Source: Variovorax sp. TBS-050B
GTDB lineage: Bacteria > Pseudomonadota > Gammaproteobacteria > Burkholderiales > Burkholderiaceae_C
Length of the DNA stretch: 64,000 nt
Reading direction: 5' to 3'
Assembly (NCBI RefSeq): GCF_029893635.1
Contig: NZ_JARXYR010000002.1
Coordinates: 3,757,001-3,821,000 of the forward strand
This document shows, one piece after another, positions 8,964 through 19,462 of the stretch. The notes under the pieces were generated by a model. That model searched no databases. It had not been told where the DNA came from and saw only the letters and a list, made by a program, of their open reading frames with translations. How positions within the stretch are numbered: position 1 is the stretch's first letter; the number at the start of each line of letters is the position of its first letter. The translations under genes were made by a program, and so were the position numbers.

Positions 8964-8991
8964 CTTGAAATGCCCGCCCGCCCATCCATCT
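8964..8991 (+). promoter_or_regulatory. Candidate sigma-32 promoter of lon
   Basis: CTTGAAA (8964-8970) is an exact -35 match. After 13 bases comes ATCCATCT (8984-8991), which matches 6 of the 8 positions of CCCCATNT. It lies about 25 bases before the lon start. lon is a heat-shock gene in many proteobacteria, so the position is sensible. The -10 part is imperfect. Confidence 0.45.
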
Positions 8992-9016
8992 TTGCTTGAT
9001 CAATCAAAGGATATTC

Positions 9017-11455
<2,439 letters not shown>

Positions 11456-11466
11456 GCCTGCAGAAC

Positions 11467-11496
11467 TTGCAGAGCCTCGAAAAAGTGTTCTATAAT
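11467..11496 (+). promoter_or_regulatory. Promoter of the tRNA-Gly gene
   Basis: TTGCAG (11467-11472), an 18-base spacer and a perfect TATAAT (11491-11496) lie just after the lon stop codon. The start point would be about 8 bases before the tRNA-Gly 5' end. It may drive tRNA-Gly alone, because a terminator follows that gene. Confidence 0.7.
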
Positions 11497-11510
11497 TCGA
11501 GGCTCGAAAC

Positions 11511-11586
11511 GCGGGAATAGCTCAGTTGGTAGAGCGCAACCTTGCCAAGGTTGAGGTCGAGAGTTCGAGACTCTTTTCCCGCTCCA
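11511..11586 (+). tRNA. tRNA-Gly (anticodon GCC)
   Basis: 76 bases including an encoded CCA. Acceptor arms GCGGGAA and TTCCCGC pair fully. The anticodon loop is TTGCCAA, giving GCC. The T-loop is GTTCGAGAC. Confidence 0.96.
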
Positions 11587-11592
11587 GTTTTG

Positions 11593-11621
11593 AAAAAGGG
11601 AAGCACTGCTTCCCTTTTTTT
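11593..11621 (+). terminator. Terminator after tRNA-Gly
   Basis: GGGAAGC and GCTTCCC form a hairpin with a 3-base loop ACT, flanked by A's on the left and followed by seven T's. It separates tRNA-Gly from tRNA-Cys. Confidence 0.85.
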
Positions 11622-11644
11622 CGCAAGTTCGGTTTTAGCAGCGT

Positions 11645-11718
11645 GGCGCGATAGCAAAGCGGTTATGCAACGGATTGCAAATCCGTCTAGTCCGGTTCGA
11701 CTCCGGATCGCGCCTCCA
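11645..11718 (+). tRNA. tRNA-Cys (anticodon GCA)
   Basis: 74 bases with encoded CCA. Acceptor arms GGCGCGA and TCGCGCC pair fully. The anticodon stem-loop GGATTGCAAATCC gives GCA. The T-arm CCGG-TTCGACT-CCGG fits. Confidence 0.95.
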
Positions 11719-11756
11719 TCCTCCTGCTCAGCTTGATCCACCCCTATCGAAAAATC

Positions 11757-11792
11757 GCCCCGCCAACCTGCGTTGCCGGGGCTGTTTTCGTT
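11757..11792 (+). terminator. Terminator after tRNA-Cys
   Basis: GCCCCG (11757-11762) pairs with CGGGGC (11777-11782) across a 14-base loop, followed by the T-rich TGTTTTCGTTT. It is weaker than the one after tRNA-Gly and may be partly read through into tRNA-Leu. Confidence 0.5.
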
Positions 11793-11819
11793 TGGGTTAT
11801 CGTCGATGTCCAACCCGAA

Positions 11820-11911
11820 GCCCGGATGGTGAAATTGGTAGACACATCGGACTTAAAATCCGCCGCTTCCTTAATCGGGGCATACGGGTTCGACCCCCGT
11901 TCCGGGCACCA
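11820..11911 (+). tRNA. tRNA-Leu (anticodon UAA)
   Basis: Acceptor arms GCCCGGA and TCCGGGC pair fully, followed by A and an encoded CCA. The anticodon loop CTTAAAA gives UAA. The T-arm ACGGG-TTCGACC-CCCGT is intact. The gene is 92 bases, a little long even for tRNA-Leu, because of an extended variable region. Confidence 0.93.
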
Positions 11912-11933
11912 CATTTAGACAAGGGAGCACACC

Positions 11934-12560
11934 ATGCCTCGTTACAACGCTCCATTCGAAATCCATGTGCACGGCGACGTGCCGCTGCGCTCCGACGTCA
12001 GCTTCGAGCAGATCCAGGAAGCACTCAAGCCGCTGTGGGTCTACGCGGGCGCCAAGTCGCTGGCCGATGGCGCCACGAGCAGCTATGAAGAAGAGCCGGG
12101 CATCCGCTTCGAGCAGAAGGAACACATGCTCCAGATCTGCTGGACCGTCGCGGGCGACGAAGACTTCCGCCAGGCGCTCGACGAGATGTGCATGGGGCTC
12201 AACGAACTGTCGGAGCGCGGCGCTGCGATCGAGGTCACCTTCTACGACACCGATTTCGACGAGGAAGAGAGCGACCCCGAAGAGGAATCGCGCGACGACT
12301 TCCTGATGCTGTTCGTCGGTCCCAATCCGGCCGCGATCATGCAGGTGCAGCGCGACCTGCTCGTGGAAGACGTCGTCAACCTCATGGAGCGCCACTTCGA
12401 CGGCGCCGAGCTCGGCGGCGTGGTGTCGGAGATCGACCGCCTCTTCAGCGACCGCTTCGATGCGCTCGTGAATTCGCTCGAGATCGGCAAGCGTCCGCGC
12501 GGCACCGGCGGCAGCAGCGGCGGTCACGGCGGCGGCCGCCGTCCGCGCCACCTGCACTGA
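11934..12560 (+). CDS. DUF6806-like conserved hypothetical protein
   Basis: A 208-residue soluble protein of unknown function that resembles a family seen in Comamonadaceae. It has no signal peptide or membrane segment. Residues about 105-125 are strongly acidic (FDEEESDPEEESRDD), and the C-terminal 20 or so residues are Gly/Arg/His-rich (SSGGHGGG then RRPRHLH), which could bind metal or nucleic acid. AAGGGAG lies before the ATG at 11934, so translation should be good. It follows tRNA-Leu by 22 bases and may share its transcript. DUF6806 is a recollection of the family name, so the label is tentative; that the gene is real is well supported. Confidence 0.75.
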   Translation: MPRYNAPFEIHVHGDVPLRSDVSFEQIQEALKPLWVYAGAKSLADGATSSYEEEPGIRFEQKEHMLQICWTVAGDEDFRQALDEMCMGLNELSERGAAIEVTFYDTDFDEEESDPEEESRDDFLMLFVGPNPAAIMQVQRDLLVEDVVNLMERHFDGAELGGVVSEIDRLFSDRFDALVNSLEIGKRPRGTGGSSGGHGGGRRPRHLH

Positions 12561-12625
12561 TCCCTTCGCGTCCGCACCGGCGGGCGCGCAACACGCCTGC
12601 CATGCGGCGCATTCACGATGGCCGC

Positions 12626-13933
12626 ATGACCCTCCAGCTCTTTCCTTCCTCCGCCCTCAACACCGGCGTGCGCAAGCGCGAGGTGTTCGGCTGGGCGATG
12701 TACGACTTCGCCAACTCCGGCTACACCACCGTGGTGATCACGGCGGTGTTCGCCGCGTACTTCGTCGGCGGCATCGCCAAGGGCGCACCGTGGGCGACCT
12801 TCGCATGGACGGCCGCGCTCAGCATCTCCTATGCGATCGTGATGCTCTCGATGCCCGCGATCGGCGCCTGGGCCGACGCGCGCGCGGCGAAGAAGCGCGT
12901 GCTCGTCACCGTGACGGCGGGCTGCGTGGCGGCCACCGCGGCGCTGGCGCTGACGCCAGGATTCGCCGGGCCAACGGGCGTGGCGCTCGCGATGGCACTG
13001 GTCATCGTCTCGAACACCTTCTATTCCTACGGCGAGTCGCTCACCGGCGCCTTCCTGCCCGAGCTCGCGACGGCCGAGGGCATGGGCAAGGTCAGCGGAT
13101 GGGGCTGGGGCTTCGGCTACATCGGCGGGATGCTCGCGCTCGGTCTGTGCCTGGCCTATGTGCTGTCGGCACAGGCGAAGGGTCTGCCGGCGTCGCATTT
13201 CGTGCCGGTCACGATGCTGATCACGGCCGCGATCTACGGCAGCGCCGCCTGCGCGACCTTCGTGCTGCTGCCCGAGCGCGCGCGGCCCCAGCCCGCGCGG
13301 CGCGCCCAAGGCGCATGGCTGCAGTTGCGCGCCACGCTGCGGGAGGCGCGCGGCTACCGCGACTTCATGCAGCTGCTGATCTGCACCGTCTGCTACCAGG
13401 GCGGCGTGGCGGTGGCGATCGCGCTGGCGGCGATCTATGCCGAGCAGGTGATCGGCTTCGTGGCGAGCGAGACCATGGTGCTGATCTTCGTGCTCAACCT
13501 CGCGGCCGCGCTCGGCGCCTTCGGCTTCGGCTACCTGCAGGACCGCATCGGCCACAAGATCTCTCTCGCCGGCACGCTGGTGGCCTGGATCGCGGTGTGC
13601 GTGATCGCCGCAGCGGCCACGACCAAGGGCGCCTTCTGGTGGGCGGCCGCGATCGCCGGCTTGTCCATGGGCTCGAGCCAGTCGGCCGGCCGCGCGATGA
13701 CGGGCTATCTCGCACCGCCGCGGCAGCTGGCCGAGTTCTTCGGCCTCTGGACCTTCGCGACGCGGTTGGCGAGCATCGTCGGCCCGCTGATGTTCGGCGC
13801 CATCACCTGGGCCACGGGCGGCAACCAGCGCATCGCGATCCTGTCGACCGCGGCACTGTTCGTCGCCGGGCTCCTGCTGCTGCTGCCGATCGACATGGCG
13901 CGCGGCCGCGAGGCCGCGCTGCGCAGCCGCTGA
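12626..13933 (+). CDS. MFS transporter, UMF1/Atg22-like
   Basis: Integral membrane transporter of about 435 residues with roughly 12 hydrophobic helices. The start contains VFGWAMYDFANSGYTTVVITAVFAAYFVGG, the hallmark of the UMF1 branch of the major facilitator superfamily that includes the Atg22-like amino-acid effluxers. The helix 2-3 loop has GAWADARAAKKR, the MFS basic loop. Several ATGs are possible (12602, 12626); 12626 is taken because the conserved part begins soon after it. The substrate is unknown. Its stop codon is 6 bases from the end of the convergent lipoprotein gene. Confidence 0.85.
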   Translation: MTLQLFPSSALNTGVRKREVFGWAMYDFANSGYTTVVITAVFAAYFVGGIAKGAPWATFAWTAALSISYAIVMLSMPAIGAWADARAAKKRVLVTVTAGCVAATAALALTPGFAGPTGVALAMALVIVSNTFYSYGESLTGAFLPELATAEGMGKVSGWGWGFGYIGGMLALGLCLAYVLSAQAKGLPASHFVPVTMLITAAIYGSAACATFVLLPERARPQPARRAQGAWLQLRATLREARGYRDFMQLLICTVCYQGGVAVAIALAAIYAEQVIGFVASETMVLIFVLNLAAALGAFGFGYLQDRIGHKISLAGTLVAWIAVCVIAAAATTKGAFWWAAAIAGLSMGSSQSAGRAMTGYLAPPRQLAEFFGLWTFATRLASIVGPLMFGAITWATGGNQRIAILSTAALFVAGLLLLLPIDMARGREAALRSR

Positions 13934-13939
13934 CGCAGG

Positions 13940-16153
13940 TCAGGGCTGCCGGTCGCCGAACAGGCTGTCGTTGGTCAAGGGCCAGCCGGCGGCCGGTGCA
14001 TAGCGCACGGTCCAGTTGGCCGGGTCCTTCACGCGCGCCGCGAAGGCCGCGAGGTCCGAGCGGTCGAGCGAGCCGGTGTAGATCGCGTTGGTCTGATTGG
14101 CAGGGGACACGGTGAACGAGAAGCCGGTGCCGGCGCTGGTGACCGCATCGGGAATGGTGCCGGCGGGGCCGCCGAGCGTGAGGCTCGCGAGGAAGTTGCC
14201 GACCGAGGTGATCTCACCGGCCTTGCCGTTGTCGAGTCCGGCGATGGCGCCGCCCGTGAAGGCATAGATCGTTTCGGACTTGCCGACACCGCCCGGCGCG
14301 CCGAGCGTGGTGCCCTTGTCGGCGACGGGATTGCCGGTGACGTCGGTCTGGATCGTCACGATGGTGCCGGCCGGCAGGTTCTGATCGGCGGTCCAGACGT
14401 AGGCAGACTCGTTCGTGAGGCCGCTGAATTCGAGCGTGCCCGCCTTGCGGTCGCGGTCGGTGAACATCACCTGCGTTCCGCCGTTCACGGCCTTGAGCAG
14501 CACGAAGGCGAAGGCATCCGGCGCTTCGGCATTGCCTGCCATGAAGAGCAGGTCGCCCGCGGCCAGCGCCGTCGGTCCGGCGGCCGTCACGAAGCTCAAT
14601 TGGCTCGGGTCCGAGATGCCCGCGTAGGCATTGCCGGCCGCATCGACGATCGCATTGGCATCGACCGTGAGGTAGTAGCCGGTCCCGTTCTCGAGCCTGG
14701 CGCTCGGCAGCAGCGTGAGCACGTTGAAGGCGAGCCGGACCCGGGCTGCCGTGCTGGCTGCGTTGAAGGTCTCGACCACGCTGCCATCGGCCTTGTGCAA
14801 CACGATGTGGCCGGTGCCGAGGCGAACGGCTTCGTTGAGGCTCAGCACGATCGGTGCGTCGGTGTTCACGCCCACGCGACCGGCCGCGGGCGTGGCGAGC
14901 TTCAGCTTCGGGCCGGCGGTGTCGGCCAGGGGCTGGCCGAGCCGCACGACGAAGCCTTCGAATTTCTGGTCCGCGGGCGGAAGATCCTTCGACACGGTGG
15001 CGCCGTCCCATTTGGTGTCGCCGTTGTCGAGCAGCAATTGCACCTCCGTGCCCGCGGCCACGGGGCCGGGCACCTCGACGGCCGACTCGAAGCTGCCGCC
15101 CGTGGCCTTGCGCAGGCTGTCCAGGTCGTTCGACAGCTCCACGGGCGCTTCGCCCGCACGACCGCTCCAGGCGAAGAGGGCGAAGTTGCGGTCGACCAGT
15201 TCGCTCGCCGGACCCGCGGGGCCGGCGACGATGAGGTAGCGGCCGTCGCTGCCCTTGTCGATCGAGCGGATGCCGCGGCCGCCGAGATCGATCTCGATCG
15301 GCGCGCCGAAGCTTGCCTGCGTCTCGGTGCCCGCGACCAGCGCGGCGTAGTTCTGCACCGGCACGATCAGCGCGTGCGTGCGGGCTGCGCCGCCGACCTG
15401 CGGCGCACGGAAGCCCAGCCAGAGCGCGCCGTCGCCCGGTGCGGTGGCCATGCCTTCGATCGAGAAGCCGTTGACCTGCTCGGGCGCCACGCCCGCGCCG
15501 GCCGATGCCGCGAAGCCGAAGTGGTTGGCGCCCAGGCCGTGGACGTTGCCGCTGTCCCAGGCCACCAGCTGGCTTTCGAGCAGCGAGAACTGGCCGATGT
15601 AGCTGAAGACGGTCGCGGCGCCGGTGCCGACGACCTTCACCGCGAACAGATGCGAACGGTCGGGCGTGTCGGCGCCGTCCTTCTTGTTGCTGTTCGAGCC
15701 GGTGAAGTAGAGCGTGTCGCCCACGCGGGTGCCGGCTTCGAGGTCGAGCTCCTTCGCGAGCTTGGGGCCATTGAGCTTGTAGCTCCACTCGTTGACCGCC
15801 GCGCCGCCGGCGCGCGGGTAGACGCGCAGCACGTTGGCCTCGTCATCGGCCACGATCATGTAGCCGCCGGGCAGTGCGATGGCGGTGGAGGCGTCGGACG
15901 AGCCTTCGGTGGTGCCGGCGTTTGGGGTGAACTGCGCCTTCGATACGAGCGGGTCGGGCTCCGTGGCCGGCGGTTCCGTGGCGGGCGGCTCGGCCGCTGG
16001 CGGCACCGGCGCAGCGGCGACCGGCGGCGCGATCGGCGCGAAGAAGGCACCGCCACCTCCGCTGCCGCCGCCGCACGCGGCCAGCAGAACGCCGAGGGCG
16101 CTGGCGAGCAGCAGCGGCTTGAAGGGAAGGGCGGCGGTCGGGGTCGGGTTCAT
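13940..16153 (-). CDS. Large lipoprotein with a DUF3616-like beta-propeller region and a bacterial Ig-like domain
   Basis: About 737 residues. A lipoprotein signal peptide ends in LLAAC (Cys 27), followed by a Gly-rich GGGSGGGG linker and a Pro/Ala/Glu-rich spacer with repeats of PPATEP, a likely reach across the periplasm or cell surface. Residues about 90-400 read like a DUF3616 propeller (ANVLRVYPRAGG, then DLEAGTRVGDTLYFTGS). Residues about 425-535 resemble an SbsA Ig-like domain (VGVNTDAPIVLSLNEAV, then VDAAGNAYAG). The final 200 residues form another repeatless beta-rich domain found in secreted proteins. No catalytic motif is recognised. ATG 16153 is chosen over 16171 because it gives a compact signal peptide. 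Function unknown. Confidence 0.75.
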   Translation of the reverse strand: MNPTPTAALPFKPLLLASALGVLLAACGGGSGGGGAFFAPIAPPVAAAPVPPAAEPPATEPPATEPDPLVSKAQFTPNAGTTEGSSDASTAIALPGGYMIVADDEANVLRVYPRAGGAAVNEWSYKLNGPKLAKELDLEAGTRVGDTLYFTGSNSNKKDGADTPDRSHLFAVKVVGTGAATVFSYIGQFSLLESQLVAWDSGNVHGLGANHFGFAASAGAGVAPEQVNGFSIEGMATAPGDGALWLGFRAPQVGGAARTHALIVPVQNYAALVAGTETQASFGAPIEIDLGGRGIRSIDKGSDGRYLIVAGPAGPASELVDRNFALFAWSGRAGEAPVELSNDLDSLRKATGGSFESAVEVPGPVAAGTEVQLLLDNGDTKWDGATVSKDLPPADQKFEGFVVRLGQPLADTAGPKLKLATPAAGRVGVNTDAPIVLSLNEAVRLGTGHIVLHKADGSVVETFNAASTAARVRLAFNVLTLLPSARLENGTGYYLTVDANAIVDAAGNAYAGISDPSQLSFVTAAGPTALAAGDLLFMAGNAEAPDAFAFVLLKAVNGGTQVMFTDRDRKAGTLEFSGLTNESAYVWTADQNLPAGTIVTIQTDVTGNPVADKGTTLGAPGGVGKSETIYAFTGGAIAGLDNGKAGEITSVGNFLASLTLGGPAGTIPDAVTSAGTGFSFTVSPANQTNAIYTGSLDRSDLAAFAARVKDPANWTVRYAPAAGWPLTNDSLFGDRQP

Positions 16154-16234
16154 GGTGCGCGGTGGTTGCAAACAAACCGCGCATGCTGATGCTTTGGTAT
16201 GACAGCGCCGTGAAGACCGGCGCCGGCGCGCCGC

Positions 16235-17008
16235 TCAGGGCACCTGTTCGCGCAAGGACCTGGGCACCCGGTAGCGCTCGCCGTCGTAGCGAAGCGTCAC
16301 GGTGTCGAAGCGCGCGGGCAGCGGCTTCTCGGTGCAGCTCTGGTCCTCCTGCAGCTGCGCACGGCTCTGCACGCGGGTGCGCGACAGCTGCAGGTCGTGC
16401 CAGCCGTTGCTCGTCGACTTCGCCACCGACAGCATCGAGCGCAGCTTCTCGAAGCGGCCGGTGCAGCTGTGGTCCCACTCGCCGCTGTCGTGGTCGAGCT
16501 CGATCTCCTGCAGCACCTGGCGCAGCTTGCCGCCCTGCGGCACGTAGAGCCGCAAGGTCTCGATCGCGACCGAGCTGCCCGGTGCGGTGCCGCGGTAGCG
16601 CACGCGCAGGCCGAAGGCGCGCGTGCCGGCCGCGAGCACGTAGCGCGAGGTGTCGATGCGGATGTCCTGGATCGCGGTGGCGCTGTCCTCGTCGAGCGCT
16701 TCGGGCTGAAAGATGCGGCCGATGACGGTGTCGCGCTCGGTGTTGCCGTTGTCGGGGCGCTGGATCAGCAGCAGCTCGAGGTCGAACACCTTGGCGCCGG
16801 CACTGCTGGTCTCGTGCCGTATCGGCAGCACCACGATGCTGCGGTCGGGGAAGGCCGGCCAGGGCTTGCAGGCGGCCAGCCGCTCGTCGAGCGCCCGGTT
16901 CGGGTACAGCTTGGCATGCATGCGCTCGGCGAGGCCGCTTTCGCAGGCGGCATGGCCGGCGCCCGCGGCCGCCACGCCCAGCAGGAGCATCAGGATGCGA
17001 CGCAGCAT
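16235..17008 (-). CDS. Exported protein of unknown function
   Basis: 257 residues with a clear signal peptide (MLRRILMLLLGVAAAGAGHA, cleavage near Ala 20) and no further membrane helix, so periplasmic. It contains Cys residues at the start of the mature part (ACESGL), at LAACKPW, and later in DHSCTGRF and EDQSCTE, which could form disulfides. The beta-rich body includes FDLELLLIQRPDNGNTERDTVIGR. No family is recognised. The ATG at 17008 is separated by a single base from the stop codon of murI, so it is co-transcribed and probably translationally coupled with murI. Confidence 0.7.
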   Translation of the reverse strand: MLRRILMLLLGVAAAGAGHAACESGLAERMHAKLYPNRALDERLAACKPWPAFPDRSIVVLPIRHETSSAGAKVFDLELLLIQRPDNGNTERDTVIGRIFQPEALDEDSATAIQDIRIDTSRYVLAAGTRAFGLRVRYRGTAPGSSVAIETLRLYVPQGGKLRQVLQEIELDHDSGEWDHSCTGRFEKLRSMLSVAKSTSNGWHDLQLSRTRVQSRAQLQEDQSCTEKPLPARFDTVTLRYDGERYRVPRSLREQVP

Positions 17009-17009
17009 C

Positions 17010-17825
17010 TCAGCCGGGAATCGTTGCCGCAGGCACGGCGATGGGCCGCGCCTGCGGCGGCAGCCAGTGCGCGGCCGCGGCCTCGAGCGCGGCCAGGTCG
17101 CCGCTGCCCGCGAGCAGCAGCGCGCCGTCGTCGCCATCCGCCGCCAGCCGGCTGAGGGCTGAGAGCACGCGGCGCGTCTGCAGCGCCACGGCGGCACCGG
17201 TGTCGATGAAGCGCAGCGCCGATGGCGCATGGCGCTGAAGCACATGCTGCACGAGCGGATAGTGCGTGCAGCCGAGCACCACCGTGTCGACCTCGCCGGC
17301 ACCCGTTCCAAACGGGCCGGCCTCGGCCATGTAGCGCGCGCAGAGGGTTTCGATGGCCGCGGCGTCGAAGCCTTCGATCGCCTTCACGAGGCCGTCGCAG
17401 GGCACCGGCCGCACCGTCGCGGCGCCGGCGAAGGTCTCGCGCAGGGCGGCGTACTTGGCGCTGGCGAGCGTCCCGCGCGTGGCGAGCACCGCGATGTGCC
17501 CGGTGCGGCTTGCCGCCACTGCCGGCTTGAGCGCGGGCTCCAGGCCCACGATCGGCAGCGCGGGATGCTCGGCGCGCAGCAGGTGGATCGCCGCCGTGGT
17601 GGCCGTGTTGCAGGCCACCACCAGCGCCTTGATGCCGTGTTCGCGGATCAGCTGGCCGGTCACGGCGCGCGAGCGCTCGATCACGTAGGCATCGCCGCGC
17701 TCGCCGTAGGGCGCGAATGCGGTGTCGGCGAAATAGACGAAGCGCTCGTGCGGCAGCTCCGCGCGCAGCGCGGCCAGCACGCTGAGCCCGCCGACCCCGC
17801 TGTCGAAGACGCCGACGGGGTTCAA
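17010..17825 (-). CDS. murI: Glutamate racemase
   Basis: Converts L-glutamate to D-glutamate for peptidoglycan. The 271-residue product begins (L)NPVGVFDSGVGGLSVLAAL and has both catalytic cysteines, in VVACNTATTAA and in VVLGCTHYPLVQ, with the Asp/Ser of FDSG near the start. No ATG or GTG is in frame before the conserved core, so the likely start is TTG at 17825, two bases after the stop of the class I fumarase gene. That suggests translation by coupling and a modest expression level. The exported protein gene follows after one base. Confidence 0.93.
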   Translation of the reverse strand: MNPVGVFDSGVGGLSVLAALRAELPHERFVYFADTAFAPYGERGDAYVIERSRAVTGQLIREHGIKALVVACNTATTAAIHLLRAEHPALPIVGLEPALKPAVAASRTGHIAVLATRGTLASAKYAALRETFAGAATVRPVPCDGLVKAIEGFDAAAIETLCARYMAEAGPFGTGAGEVDTVVLGCTHYPLVQHVLQRHAPSALRFIDTGAAVALQTRRVLSALSRLAADGDDGALLLAGSGDLAALEAAAAHWLPPQARPIAVPAATIPG

Positions 17826-17827
17826 GC

Positions 17828-19381
17828 TCAGGCTTCTTCCATCATGATGGTCTTGAACTCGCCGCTGGCGATGCGCTTCTGCCACTCGGCCGGGCCGGTG
17901 ATGTGCGCGCTGGTGCCGCCGGCGTCGACCGCCACCGTCACCGGCATGTCGACCACGTCGAATTCGTAGATGGCTTCCATGCCGAGGTCCTCGAAGCCCA
18001 CCACCTTGGCGGTCTTGATCGCCTTGCTCACGAGGTAGGCGGCGCCGCCCACGGCCATGAGGTAGGCGCTCTTGTGCTTCTTGATCGCCTCGATCGCGAC
18101 GGGGCCGCGCTCGGCCTTGCCGATCATCGCGATCAGGCCGGTCTGGGCCAGCATCATCTCGGTGAAGCCGTCCATGCGCGTGGCCGTGGTCGGGCCCGCC
18201 GGGCCCACGGCCTCGTCGCCCACCGGGTCGACGGGGCCGACGTAGTAGATGACGCGGTTCGTGAAGTCGACCGGCAGCTTCTCGCCCTTGGCCAGCATGC
18301 CCTGGATGCGCTTGTGCGCCGCGTCGCGGCCGGTGAGCATCTTGCCGTTGAGCAGCAGGGTGTCGCCAGGCTTCCAGCTCGCGACCTCGGCGGGCGTGAG
18401 GCGGTCGAGGTCGACGCGCTTGCTCTTCTTCTCGTCGGGCGCCCAGTTCACCTCGGGCCACAGGTCGAGCGAGGGCGGGTCGAGGTACACCGCGCCGCTG
18501 CCGTCGAGCACGAAGTGCGCATGGCGCGTCGCGGCGCAGTTCGGGATCATCGCCACCGGCTTGCTGGCCGCGTGCGTGGGGTACATCTTGATCTTGATGT
18601 CGAGCACGGTCGACAGGCCGCCCAGGCCCTGCGCGCCGATGCCGAGCGCATTGACCTTCTCGTAGAGCTCCAGGCGCAGTTCCTCGACCTTGGAGAGCGG
18701 CTCCTTGCGCGCGGCCTTGGCCTGCAGCTCGTGCATGTCGAGGTCGTCCATCAGGCTTTCCTTGGCCATCAGCGCCGCCTTCTCTGCGGTGCCGCCGATG
18801 CCGATGCCCAGCATGCCCGGCGGGCACCAGCCGGCGCCCATGGTCGGCACGGTCTTGAGCACCCAGTCGACCACGCTGTCGCCGGGGTTCAGCATCACGA
18901 GCTTGCTCTTGTTCTCGCTGCCGCCGCCCTTGGCCGCGACCGTCACTTCCACCGTGTTGCCGGGCACGATCTCGGTGAAGATCACCGCGGGCGTGTTGTC
19001 CTTGGTGTTCTTGCGCTCGAACTGCGGATCGGCCACGACCGAGGCGCGCAGCGTGTTGTCCGGATGGTTGTAGCCGCGGCGCACGCCTTCGTTGATCGCG
19101 TCGTCGAGGCTGCCGGTGAAGCCGCCCCAGCGCACGTCCATGCCCACCTTGAGGAACACGTTGACGATGCCGGTGTCCTGGCAGATCGGGCGGTGGCCCG
19201 TGGCGCTCATCTTGCTGTTGGTCAGGATCTGCGCGATCGCGTCCTTGGCGGCCGGGCTCTGCTCGCGCTCGTAGGCCTTGGCGAGGTGGGCGATGTAGTC
19301 GGCGGGGTGGTAGTAGCTGATGTACTGCAGCGCGGCGCTGATCGATTCGATCAGGTCGGCCTGCTGGATCGTGGTCGTCAT
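17828..19381 (-). CDS. Fumarate hydratase, class I (iron-sulfur type)
   Basis: Interconverts fumarate and malate in the TCA cycle using an oxygen-sensitive 4Fe-4S cluster. The 517-residue single-chain form has the expected three cysteine regions: RPICQDTGIVNVFLK, GAGWCPPGMLGIGIGG and MIPNCAATRHAHF. The C-terminal beta-domain has TTATRMDGFTEMM. The length is near that of E. coli FumA/FumB. A class II enzyme (fumC) is encoded 4 kb away, so the cell has both the iron-dependent and the iron-free enzyme. The gene is followed directly by murI. Confidence 0.95.
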   Translation of the reverse strand: MTTTIQQADLIESISAALQYISYYHPADYIAHLAKAYEREQSPAAKDAIAQILTNSKMSATGHRPICQDTGIVNVFLKVGMDVRWGGFTGSLDDAINEGVRRGYNHPDNTLRASVVADPQFERKNTKDNTPAVIFTEIVPGNTVEVTVAAKGGGSENKSKLVMLNPGDSVVDWVLKTVPTMGAGWCPPGMLGIGIGGTAEKAALMAKESLMDDLDMHELQAKAARKEPLSKVEELRLELYEKVNALGIGAQGLGGLSTVLDIKIKMYPTHAASKPVAMIPNCAATRHAHFVLDGSGAVYLDPPSLDLWPEVNWAPDEKKSKRVDLDRLTPAEVASWKPGDTLLLNGKMLTGRDAAHKRIQGMLAKGEKLPVDFTNRVIYYVGPVDPVGDEAVGPAGPTTATRMDGFTEMMLAQTGLIAMIGKAERGPVAIEAIKKHKSAYLMAVGGAAYLVSKAIKTAKVVGFEDLGMEAIYEFDVVDMPVTVAVDAGGTSAHITGPAEWQKRIASGEFKTIMMEEA

Positions 19382-19462
19382 GGTGGGGGAGTGCTTTTGG
19401 AGTGTGGAAACGCTCCCCGATTATCTCAGCCGCCGCCAGCCCCCGCCGGACCGGGGCGGACG

